Positions 23,589 through 31,606 of a stretch of DNA of 55,493 nucleotides are shown one piece after another. The notes beneath the pieces are model-generated. The model did no database searches. It had not been told where the DNA came from and saw only the letters and a program-made list of their open reading frames with translations. The stretch is from positions 1-55,493 of the forward strand of contig CARQVR010000017.1 in NCBI GenBank assembly GCA_949051815.1. Direction: 5' to 3'. Source of the stretch: an uncultured Lachnospiraceae bacterium (GTDB taxonomy: Bacteria; Bacillota; Clostridia; Lachnospirales; Lachnospiraceae). The translations under genes and the position numbers were made by a program. Every line of letters starts with the position of its first letter. Within the stretch, counting starts at the first letter, position 1.

Positions 23589-25850
23589 CTACTTACACAG
23601 ATAGTCGCGTTGCATTTGCAGTTCCTGAGGAATCGGCATTCCCGTGTTTTTCAACTTCTGGAATACATTGTCATAATGGTGGAGCTTCTGCGAAAGCTTA
23701 ATATCGTAGCGCCCCATGGTCTCTTTGTAAAGCGGGTTCGCCATCAGCTTTGTGCGGATCGCTTTGGAGAAAGGACAGTAAGTAAAAATAATATTGCGGG
23801 ACACCTTATTCAATCTGGGCGATCCGGCGCCTTCATACAGAATCCACGCTTCGTAGTCCATAATAAACATTTCCTTATAGCTGTTTTTCGCTTTTTTCAT
23901 GTTGAGCTTAATTTTGTCCTTGGCGTCCGCAGACAGCTCGTGGTTCTTACGGTAGAACTGGATGTAATCGAAATATTCGCTTGTGAGGGACGCCTCCGAA
24001 ATATCGTTCCAGCGGGCGCCCTGCACGCGCTTGCACATTTCCCAACGGAAATCGCCGGTCAGCCGGACCAGAATGTTGGTCAGATCCTCCAACTGGAAGA
24101 TGGACACCATCATGCGGGCCGGTGTGGTACGTTTACGCCCCTCGATTTCCTGCCATGCAATGCCGCGTGTCCCCACATTGGGCATGAGAATAATGTCAGG
24201 AAGAACCTCTACGCCGACGGTTTCCTTTCCGATGCCGATGTCGGGATTGGTGTAAATGACGTCGCGGTAGTAAGCGCTGAAATCTATGTCACGGATCTTT
24301 TGGAAAGATTCTTCCACCTTTTCGGCAGATACAAGCGTGCCATCCAGCTCTTTCAGAACATTGTGTTCCGAGAAGATCGGGCAGAAGCTTAAGACGCGGC
24401 CGAATGTAATCTTGTTGACGGTAGGAAACATATTGCGTATTTCAAAGAGCACCTGCTCCAGCGGGTCATTCAGCATACGCGCTTCGTCTTCGGCGGTGAT
24501 ATTGCCAGTCATTTTCTGCTCACGCAGGAAGGTGGGGAAGTCGGAATCAAATTCGTTACGGCTGGGTACTTTCTCACCTTTATAGATGGCGGTAAACCAT
24601 TCGTAGGCAGTATAGACCTTGCGTTTGGGATCGGAAGGTATTTTGTCTATGATCGAGTACAGATACGAAGCGTTCTCAGGGCCGGCCAGATTTTCATCTA
24701 TATAGCCGAAATTAAAGAACATCCGGACTACCTTGGGAATGGAAGCGGTATCTTCCAGGCTCTTAACGAAAGCCTTTTCATAGATCACATAGAACTGCTT
24801 GGTGATCGTCATGCGCAGCTTTCTGGCAGCGTCATCCGAAGCGTTCTTGTCCGTCATTTTGGCAAATTTGTCGACAGATTCGCGGAAAGCGGCGGCGGTT
24901 TCAACGTCCACCCCGGCATAGGAGAGAATGGTCTCCATAGAGTGCTCTATGTCAGCCACCTCGTCCACGGAAGCAGTGGATTCCCCGTCGCTGCGTTCCC
25001 CGAGATTTTCCAGTCTCGTGCGGTACTCGGCGACTCTTTGCTGATACATTTCACGGTCAATCGAAGGCAGGTCTTCCAACTGGATCATGATGGTGGAGAT
25101 CGCTGCGCTTACCGTAGTGGAATCCGTATCGTTCGCCCCCAGTTTATAAAGAAGACTTGCGTAGAGATCAAAGAAGTCCAGATGATTTTCGTTCATCAGA
25201 AAACTTGCAATCTCCGCCTTGTAATCGTAGAAAACGCGGCATATGGAAATAATGCGGTGGATATCCAGATCCGCTTTCAGAACCACACCCGCAAGAAAGT
25301 CCGGCTTGTGGAATTTGGAGGATTTTTGAGTGACCATAATGGTCAATTGTTCGTAGTAGCCGTCCAGCCATCCCTCCAGATCTTCTTCCAGCGTAAGAGG
25401 CGTCAGATCCTCCATATCGGGCAGCGCTCTGGGGGTGAACCCATGCTTCACGCAAAATGACTTATATTCTTCATACCGGTCCATCAGAAAATGGTAGATA
25501 TTTTCACAGTCAAAACGCATCAGCTCGTACTGGTCATATATTTCACGGAACTGCCGGAACAGGGAAGAGACGATCATATTCGCCAGATCCACGCTTTTTG
25601 ACATAAGAAGAGAAAGCTGCGCGGCTGTACACGGATAGGAGGCGATCCCTGTTGGCTCCTCCGTTTCGTAAGTGATAAAGTGAGAGCCGAAGAAGATCTC
25701 ACAGACACCGATGACGTCTCCTTTTTTCAGATAAAAAGTGCCTCCCGGATAAGAGGCGCACACGCTTCCTTTCGCGATGACATGCAGGGCAGTCAGATTT
25801 TGCTCACTCTGGATTAACTGGGTGCCCGCAGGAAATTCTTTTACTGCCAT
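23589..25850 (-). CDS. Large cyclic-nucleotide-binding-domain protein of unknown function
   Basis: 753 residues from ATG 25850, which follows AAGGGGG by 7 bases; a longer frame upstream would run through the promoter. Residues about 5-115 form a Crp-like cNMP-binding barrel (PAGTQLIQSEQ, LHVIAKGSV, FYLKKGDVIGVCEIFFG). No helix-turn-helix DNA-binding domain follows. Instead there are about 600 residues, mostly helical, with no motif I recognise; a stretch around 560-600 reads GTRGIAWQEIEGRKRTTPARM. No signal peptide or membrane helix is seen. It may be a cytoplasmic sensor that couples a cNMP-like ligand or a protein partner to an unknown output. It has its own promoter and faces away from the protease gene. 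Confidence 0.7.
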   Translation of the reverse strand: MAVKEFPAGTQLIQSEQNLTALHVIAKGSVCASYPGGTFYLKKGDVIGVCEIFFGSHFITYETEEPTGIASYPCTAAQLSLLMSKSVDLANMIVSSLFRQFREIYDQYELMRFDCENIYHFLMDRYEEYKSFCVKHGFTPRALPDMEDLTPLTLEEDLEGWLDGYYEQLTIMVTQKSSKFHKPDFLAGVVLKADLDIHRIISICRVFYDYKAEIASFLMNENHLDFFDLYASLLYKLGANDTDSTTVSAAISTIMIQLEDLPSIDREMYQQRVAEYRTRLENLGERSDGESTASVDEVADIEHSMETILSYAGVDVETAAAFRESVDKFAKMTDKNASDDAARKLRMTITKQFYVIYEKAFVKSLEDTASIPKVVRMFFNFGYIDENLAGPENASYLYSIIDKIPSDPKRKVYTAYEWFTAIYKGEKVPSRNEFDSDFPTFLREQKMTGNITAEDEARMLNDPLEQVLFEIRNMFPTVNKITFGRVLSFCPIFSEHNVLKELDGTLVSAEKVEESFQKIRDIDFSAYYRDVIYTNPDIGIGKETVGVEVLPDIILMPNVGTRGIAWQEIEGRKRTTPARMMVSIFQLEDLTNILVRLTGDFRWEMCKRVQGARWNDISEASLTSEYFDYIQFYRKNHELSADAKDKIKLNMKKAKNSYKEMFIMDYEAWILYEGAGSPRLNKVSRNIIFTYCPFSKAIRTKLMANPLYKETMGRYDIKLSQKLHHYDNVFQKLKNTGMPIPQELQMQRDYLCK

Positions 25851-25893
25851 TTGATTACCCCCTTGATAGAAATTAATACAAAAACCTGTTTCT

Positions 25894-25922
25894 ATCTTAT
25901 GCTTTTTTGGAGGAAAAGTCAA
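25894..25922 (-). promoter_or_regulatory. Promoter of the cNMP-binding-domain gene
   Basis: On the minus strand TTGACT (25922-25917), a 17-base spacer and TAAGAT (25899-25894). Confidence 0.75.
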
Positions 25923-25938
25923 TGAAGGGTGATTTTTA

Positions 25939-25967
25939 TTGTGAGGATTGTTGCAATATGCTAGAAT
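25939..25967 (+). promoter_or_regulatory. Promoter of the subtilase gene
   Basis: TTGTGA (25939-25944), a 17-base spacer and TAGAAT (25962-25967), preceded by TGC as extended -10. It is back to back with the minus-strand promoter, the -35 elements being 16 bases apart. Confidence 0.75.
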
Positions 25968-26000
25968 GATAAAAACCATTACGATAAAGAGGGTGGACAG

Positions 26001-29000
26001 GTGCAGAGAATAAGCCGTAAACGAAAATGGAAGAAAGCGATTGTGTTCTGGGTGCTTTTGGCGGTGCTGATGGCAGAGCCGCAAGGAGCGGCTGTGGTCT
26101 GTGCCGCGCAGGAGAATGGGGCGGAATTTGTGACGGTGTTTCCTTCGGATGAGGGAGAGGATGCGCCGTCCGGAGATACGGGGCAGGCAGGGGAGGACAG
26201 TCCGCCTGCTGCCGGGGATGAAAACGGTGTGGACGACGGGACACAGGACGGGAAGCTGCCTTCGGCGGGGGAGGCACAGGAGCCGTCCGGGGAAGAAACG
26301 GAAGGAAATCAGGACGCAGCAGGCGGCGGGACGCAGGGGCCGGAGTCCGGAGAGGAAGACGGAGAGTCCGGGAGCAGAGAGGAAGACGGAGAACCCGGGA
26401 GCGGAGAGGAAGACGGAGAACCCGGGAACGGAGAGGAAGACGGAGAACCGGAATCAGGAGAGGGAGACGGGACGCCGGAGCCGGAGCCGGACGAAGAAAT
26501 GACGTCCCCGGAGGACGGGCTTTCAGAGGAAGCGCTGTCTGAGGAGGAGCAGCTTCTGGAAGATATGGAAGAAGGGGAAGAGCCGGAAGAAATACTGTCC
26601 GGGGAGGAACTGCCGGAGGACGAGTCGGAAAAAGAGGAGGATTTGGGCGGGTTTACCGGTATGCCGGACAGCTACCGCCTGTCTTCGACGCAGATCAGCG
26701 AGAAAAGGCTTCTGGCGGACAATATGGAGGATGTGGACGAGTCGGCGGAGGGCGTTTTGTATGTTGAGAGAGAAGTTGTGACGCTGGCGCAGTCCGAAAA
26801 GGAAGCCGGGATGATCGCTCAGGCGTACAATGCCGGAATCAAGAGCTTTGAGGACGGTCTGCTTGTGCTGGAGCTGGAAGAGCAGACGACGGTGCGCGAT
26901 GCCATACAGGCGGCGGCGTCCGCCAGAACTGCCCTTCCCGCGGTGTGGCCGAACTATTACCGCTATGTGCACGGCGACGTTGCGCAGCAGGAGAGCGGAA
27001 ATGCGTTGATAGAGATTGAGGAGGAAGAGTATGTGCCGGATCCGGAGGGCGATGTGCCGGTGGCGGAAAGCAATGGGCTGATGCCGGAGAGCGATGTGAT
27101 GATGGCGGAAAGCAATGGGCTGATGCCGGAGGGCGATGTGATGATGGCGGAAAGCGATGTGCCGGCGTCGGAGGCTTACGCGCAGGCGGTCAATGCCTTC
27201 GACGATCCCTATTTGAAGGCGACAAGCAGCAATTATCAGTGGCAGCATGTGGCTGTCGGCTCTCCCTATGCGTGGAGTGAGGGCTATCGGGGAGCCGGCA
27301 TCAAGGTGGCGGTACTGGATTCCGGCGTCAACGCTTCCCATGCGGATTTGCAGATCAGGGAAAACATCAGCAAAGTGACGGGCGTCGAATCGGCGGAGGA
27401 CGGACTTGGCCATGGAACCCATGTGGCGGGCATTATCGGCGCGCGGGCGAATAACGGGAAGGGCGGCGCGGGGATCGCGCCCGAGGCGGAGATCTATAAT
27501 ATCAGGGTTATGAATGAGGCGGGAAGCGGGACGGATGCAGACATCATAGCCGGATTGACCGAAGCGGTTAAGCTGGACGTGGACATTGTGAATATGAGTC
27601 TGGGAGGCGCCGGTTTCAGCGGGGTTTATCAGGCGAAGATAACGGAAGCCTACGAAGCGGGAATTGCCGTGATTGCATCGGCCGGCAATGACGGTGTGTC
27701 CAACATCAATTATCCTGCCTGCTACGATCATGTGATCTGTGTGGCGGCCACGGACATGGACAATAACAGAGCGCATTTTTCCACTTACGGCTCATGGGTG
27801 GATCTGAGCGCGCCGGGAGAAAGCATCCTGTCTACCTACCATTCATCCAATACATCGCACGCGTTTATGAGCGGCACATCCATGGCATGTCCGGTGGTTT
27901 CCGGCGAGGCCGCCGTGCTGTTAGGATCCTGCGAACCGCTGAAAAACATGGATAAGGACAGCGACAGGGTTGACGCGTTGGAGAAAGTCATGAAGAGCAA
28001 CTGTGTCAGGGCGGCAGGCACAGGCATGGGCGCCGGCATTCCCAGCCTGACCAGAATCTTCAAATTAAGCACGGCGGTTGCAAGACCGACTGCTCCGGTC
28101 ATTACGGTTGTTCCCGACGATCAGAGTAAGGCGCAGAAGGTTACGGTTACAATCGGGGCGCAGGGCGGCTCGACTATCTACTATACGGATAACGGAAAAA
28201 CGCCTGCGTTCAGGAACGGGGAGCCGAATGCGGATGCCATACAGTACACCGGTCCGTTCGATCTGGAGAACCGTGCCAGGGCGACGATCAAGGCGATTGC
28301 AGTGAATGAAAACGGCGCCTCCAGCGCCGTGAAATCGGTAAACTATACGTTGAAGCCGTATGTGACGGACATAGAGATTTCCGGTGTACAGCAGGTAGCT
28401 CCTGGAAAAAGCATTCAGTTGTCGGTGCAGATAACGCCTGCCTACGCGGCGAACAAGAAGGTGGCATGGGAGCTGAAAAATGCCGACGGGACGCCGCTTT
28501 CCGGTGCACTGGCGGGACAGCTTAAGATTTCTGCAGGGGGCAGGGTGACCGCGGGCAAAACAGCGCCGTCAGGCGTTTTTAAGGCCGTGGCGACAGCGCA
28601 GGACGACGGAAAGAAGACGGCGGAATATGAAATAGAAGTGATTTCCGGCATACGGGTTAAGAGTGTCAGATTCCTGCGGGAGAAAACAGGAACGACGGCG
28701 CTGAAAAGCGTTCTTTTGTCGCTGCCGGGGCAGAATACCTATGATTTTGAAAAGCATCTGGTTCCGACAGCGACGATTGACGGCGTGACACTGACTGCAG
28801 CTGATTTTAAGTGGACCAGCAGCAACAGACAGATTGCGGAGGTTGACGGTGCAGGCGTGGTGACGGCCAAAAAGGCGGGTAAGGTGACGATTACCGCGCT
28901 GTCAAATGACTCTGGCAATAAAAAAGCATCCTGCACGGTAACCATCAAACAGCTTGCGACAGGTCTTAATGTGTCCGGTCTGGTTTCCGTGGCGGCGGGC

Positions 29001-30200
29001 AGGAGCGTGACCTTTCTGGCGGAAGTGACGCCGAAGGATACGACGAACAAGAAGGTAGTCTGGAGTCTGCACGACGAACGCGGAGAGGTGACGAAGGCGC
29101 GCGCGAAAGAGCTGGGAGTGAGCATCCATGCGACAAGCGGCAGACTGACCACGAAGGCCGGTGCGACAAGCGGAAACTACAAAGTCAGGGCTGTCACGGC
29201 CGACGGGAGCGGGATTTTGGCTGAGGCAGAGGTCAGGGTGCTGAACGGCAGCATAGAAAAATTCACGTTTTCCGACAGGAAAGACAACAAACTGACGCTT
29301 TACAGGAAAAAAGCGGCCAGCGATACGCAGACACAAAAGCGGATTGAGGTAGCAATAAAAGCCAAAGGCGCTGCGGATCTGGATGCCTACAAGGTGACCA
29401 GCAGCAATCCGGGGATAGCCACGGCAGAGGTGTCCGGGGAGGTGACATCCGGCGAGGGGAAGACGATCACGCTCATCGTCAGTGCGACGGGCAGGGCGGC
29501 AGGAAAAACGAATATTACGGTGGCGTCCACAGACGGTACAAACAGGAAATTGACTTGTGCGGTCACTGTCAAAAACCCGGTCTCCAGATTACATATTTCC
29601 GCTAAAACGGTTACGGCGTCCGGCGGTTCGGGCACGGATATGTGTGTCGTTATGGGAAAGAGCATACAGCTAAAGGCGACTCTGGAAAGCGAGTACGGCA
29701 AGGTTTCCGGCAAAGGCGTGACATGGAGCATCAACGCCCCTGCGGAAAGCGGGGTGAAGATCAGTTCCACCGGCAAAGTGACGGCGTCAAAGACGGCGGA
29801 AGAGTCCAAAATCTGGACAGTGACGGCTGTGGCGAAGGATGGCAGTTGTGTAAAAGATACCTACAGGGTGGTGGTCGTGCCGAAGGCAACTTATGTGACG
29901 GCGTCAGGCCTGTATGAGGGACGAAATGTCAATGAATTTGACGATTATTTTCCGCATACGCCGGACAGTGTTCAAAAAGGGTATAAATATGTGATTTATA
30001 CGGATGTGAAGGGAGGGTATGTGCAGGCTTCTTCTTCCAACCGGAAGATCGTGGAAGTGACGATGATAAAAGAAAAAGGGGTGCGGAAGCTGTATGTAAC
30101 CCCGCGCAAACCGGGAACGGCGACAATTACGCTGAAAACCACGGACGGGAGCGGTGTGAAAATCAGCTATAAGGTCCGGGTTAAGGAGAAAGAGGAGTAA
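26001..30200 (+). CDS. Secreted subtilisin-like serine protease with Ig-like C-terminal domains
   Basis: 1399 residues from GTG 26001 (GAGGGTGG upstream). A signal peptide (about 1-35) is followed by an acidic Gly/Glu/Asp repeat zone (about 45-215), a pro-region and a second short repeat zone (351-392). The S8 domain has Asp in VAVLDSGVNASH (about 438), His in GLGHGTHVAG (about 472) and Ser in MSGTSMACPVVSGEAA (about 625). Then comes a chitobiase-type beta domain with STIYYTDNGKTP (about 720) and at least four BIG2-like Ig modules to the end, with KVTWxS and AGKxTIT patterns. There is no LPXTG motif. It probably stays near the wall and degrades extracellular protein. The length is large for the family because of the repeats and Ig modules. 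Confidence 0.92.
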   Translation: MQRISRKRKWKKAIVFWVLLAVLMAEPQGAAVVCAAQENGAEFVTVFPSDEGEDAPSGDTGQAGEDSPPAAGDENGVDDGTQDGKLPSAGEAQEPSGEETEGNQDAAGGGTQGPESGEEDGESGSREEDGEPGSGEEDGEPGNGEEDGEPESGEGDGTPEPEPDEEMTSPEDGLSEEALSEEEQLLEDMEEGEEPEEILSGEELPEDESEKEEDLGGFTGMPDSYRLSSTQISEKRLLADNMEDVDESAEGVLYVEREVVTLAQSEKEAGMIAQAYNAGIKSFEDGLLVLELEEQTTVRDAIQAAASARTALPAVWPNYYRYVHGDVAQQESGNALIEIEEEEYVPDPEGDVPVAESNGLMPESDVMMAESNGLMPEGDVMMAESDVPASEAYAQAVNAFDDPYLKATSSNYQWQHVAVGSPYAWSEGYRGAGIKVAVLDSGVNASHADLQIRENISKVTGVESAEDGLGHGTHVAGIIGARANNGKGGAGIAPEAEIYNIRVMNEAGSGTDADIIAGLTEAVKLDVDIVNMSLGGAGFSGVYQAKITEAYEAGIAVIASAGNDGVSNINYPACYDHVICVAATDMDNNRAHFSTYGSWVDLSAPGESILSTYHSSNTSHAFMSGTSMACPVVSGEAAVLLGSCEPLKNMDKDSDRVDALEKVMKSNCVRAAGTGMGAGIPSLTRIFKLSTAVARPTAPVITVVPDDQSKAQKVTVTIGAQGGSTIYYTDNGKTPAFRNGEPNADAIQYTGPFDLENRARATIKAIAVNENGASSAVKSVNYTLKPYVTDIEISGVQQVAPGKSIQLSVQITPAYAANKKVAWELKNADGTPLSGALAGQLKISAGGRVTAGKTAPSGVFKAVATAQDDGKKTAEYEIEVISGIRVKSVRFLREKTGTTALKSVLLSLPGQNTYDFEKHLVPTATIDGVTLTAADFKWTSSNRQIAEVDGAGVVTAKKAGKVTITALSNDSGNKKASCTVTIKQLATGLNVSGLVSVAAGRSVTFLAEVTPKDTTNKKVVWSLHDERGEVTKARAKELGVSIHATSGRLTTKAGATSGNYKVRAVTADGSGILAEAEVRVLNGSIEKFTFSDRKDNKLTLYRKKAASDTQTQKRIEVAIKAKGAADLDAYKVTSSNPGIATAEVSGEVTSGEGKTITLIVSATGRAAGKTNITVASTDGTNRKLTCAVTVKNPVSRLHISAKTVTASGGSGTDMCVVMGKSIQLKATLESEYGKVSGKGVTWSINAPAESGVKISSTGKVTASKTAEESKIWTVTAVAKDGSCVKDTYRVVVVPKATYVTASGLYEGRNVNEFDDYFPHTPDSVQKGYKYVIYTDVKGGYVQASSSNRKIVEVTMIKEKGVRKLYVTPRKPGTATITLKTTDGSGVKISYKVRVKEKEE
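26352..26486 (+). repeat. 27-bp tandem repeats in the protease acidic region
   Basis: Five 27-bp units code EEDGEPGSG-type 9-mers (EEDGESGSR, EEDGEPGSG, EEDGEPGNG, EEDGEPESG, EGDGTPEPE). Confidence 0.85.
27051..27176 (+). repeat. 42-bp tandem repeats before the protease domain
   Basis: Three 42-bp units (27051-27092, 27093-27134, 27135-27176) code DVMMAESNGLMPEG-type 14-mers. The stretch precedes the catalytic domain by about 45 residues. Confidence 0.85.
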
Positions 30201-30348
30201 AAGCGCGGCATAAAAGCGGAAAGTTTGTACTGTACTTTTCGGGATTTTGTGTTAAAATTGAAAATGACAGGCTTGTCGGGACTTTTGGCCCTGTTACAGG
30301 CCGTTTGGGGTTATGAGTAATTTGAAAAACGGAAGTGAGTGAAGAATC

Positions 30349-30867
30349 ATGGAGAAGACACAGATAGAGAAAGAAGAGATTGCCTACAGACAGCAAATCG
30401 TGAATGAATACAGGGCGGATGTGGAAAGGCTTGCGCGGTATCTGCCATGGCTGGAGAGCAAGAACGGTATGCGTGTGCAGCAGAGCTATTCCGGTTCCGG
30501 GATTGCGGAGCATTCGATTGCATTTCCGGTGTATGACAGCACGCTTATGAGCTTCATCAAGGAGGCCCAGAGGACGAAGCTGATGGACCGGAACTACAGA
30601 TATATTTATTCCAGACACAGGATCCGTGCGTTAAAGGACGAGCTTCTCGCGATCAAAAGGGCGGATATCCGGGAGATGGACGTGCTGAAAGGCATTCTTT
30701 CCAGATATGTAATGGAGGGCATGACGAAGGGAAGGAGATGGTCGGAGGCGGTGGAGAGCGGCGTTTTCCTGAAAGTAATTACGAAGATGAAGGAAAATCT
30801 GGATTTTTGGGATCATCCGGTACAGACCAGAGTAGTCAATGTCAAGGAAGAGGGCAAACAGCAATAA
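30349..30867 (+). CDS. Uncharacterised 172-residue protein
   Basis: 172 residues, soluble and highly charged, with long helices (EIAYRQQIVNEYRADVERL and RIRALKDELLAIKRADIREMD) and a short Gly-Ser loop (SYSGSGIAEH). No known motif is seen. GGAAGTGAG lies upstream of the ATG at loose spacing. A TAAAAT box at 30253-30258 could be the -10 of its promoter, with a poor -35. The TetR-type gene follows 52 bases after the stop without terminator, so the two may be cotranscribed. I do not recognise the family. Confidence 0.7.
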   Translation: MEKTQIEKEEIAYRQQIVNEYRADVERLARYLPWLESKNGMRVQQSYSGSGIAEHSIAFPVYDSTLMSFIKEAQRTKLMDRNYRYIYSRHRIRALKDELLAIKRADIREMDVLKGILSRYVMEGMTKGRRWSEAVESGVFLKVITKMKENLDFWDHPVQTRVVNVKEEGKQQ

Positions 30868-30919
30868 GACATAGAGAAAAGTGGCCGCAAGATACATTTT
30901 AGGGGAGATAAAGGAAACG

Positions 30920-31504
30920 ATGGGAGAAAAATCAGCACAGAAAAAGAAGTATATACTGGATACGGCCAGAAAGGTGTTTGTGGAAAAAGGGTTTAAGAGC
31001 GTGACCATGAAGGATATTGTGGAAGCCTGTGAGATCAGCAGAGGCGGCCTGTATCTGTATTTTGACAGCACGGATCAGATTTTGATGGAAGTGCTGCAGA
31101 TGGAGGCGGATGAAACGGACGACGTTTTCACGGAGCAGATCGCCAGAGAGGATACGGCGGCGGATATTCTGACGCTTTTTTTGAAGGAGCAGAAAAAGGA
31201 GCTTCTGCAAAATAAGGATAATTTGACCGTAGCGGTCTATGAATATTTCTTCGCCCATAAACCGACCGATAAGAATAATATGCTGCGAAAGCAGTTTGAC
31301 GCAGGCGTCAGGGTGATTGAAAAGCTGATTGAGGCGGGAATTGCAAGCGGCGAGTTTTACTGTGAGAATCCAAAAGGGGCCGCGGCGAATATCATGTATG
31401 TGCTGGAGGGGATGAAGATCAATGCGCAGACCTTCGGCATTACGGAAAAGATGGTGGATGAGCAGCTTCTCTACATTATGCAGGGGCTGATTACGGAGAT
31501 TTGA
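30920..31504 (+). CDS. TetR/AcrR-family transcriptional regulator
   Basis: 194 residues. ATG 30920 is preceded by AGGGGAG and AAGGAA; an in-frame GTG at 30881 has no better RBS and adds an odd tail. The helix-turn-helix is typical: KKYILDTARKVFVEKGF then VTMKDIVEACEISRGGLYLYF (about residues 8-48). The C-terminal two thirds are the helical ligand and dimer domain. TetR regulators repress nearby genes until a small ligand binds; here no efflux gene is adjacent, so the target is unknown. A good terminator follows. Confidence 0.9.
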   Translation: MGEKSAQKKKYILDTARKVFVEKGFKSVTMKDIVEACEISRGGLYLYFDSTDQILMEVLQMEADETDDVFTEQIAREDTAADILTLFLKEQKKELLQNKDNLTVAVYEYFFAHKPTDKNNMLRKQFDAGVRVIEKLIEAGIASGEFYCENPKGAAANIMYVLEGMKINAQTFGITEKMVDEQLLYIMQGLITEI

Positions 31505-31518
31505 GGACGGCAGGGAAG

Positions 31519-31549
31519 AAAGATACTCCGTGGACGGGGTATCTTTTAT
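31519..31549 (+). terminator. Terminator after the TetR-type gene
   Basis: AAAGATACTCC (31519-31529) pairs with GGGGTATCTTT (31536-31546), with one G-U pair, followed by TTA. It separates the regulator from purL. Confidence 0.75.
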
Positions 31550-31606
31550 CAGTTAGAGTTTATCGTGGGACAAGATGGGATTAACGACAATGGAGGAGAA
31601 CTGATT

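Noticed and set aside
26523..27776. Minus-strand open frame with RHIALRHQPIAFRH-type repeats
   Set aside because: It is the antisense image of the tandem repeats in the subtilase gene, with no start signal.
31505..31606. Purine riboswitch upstream of purL
   Set aside because: The gap is mostly the TetR gene terminator; no three-stem fold or conserved junction could be found.
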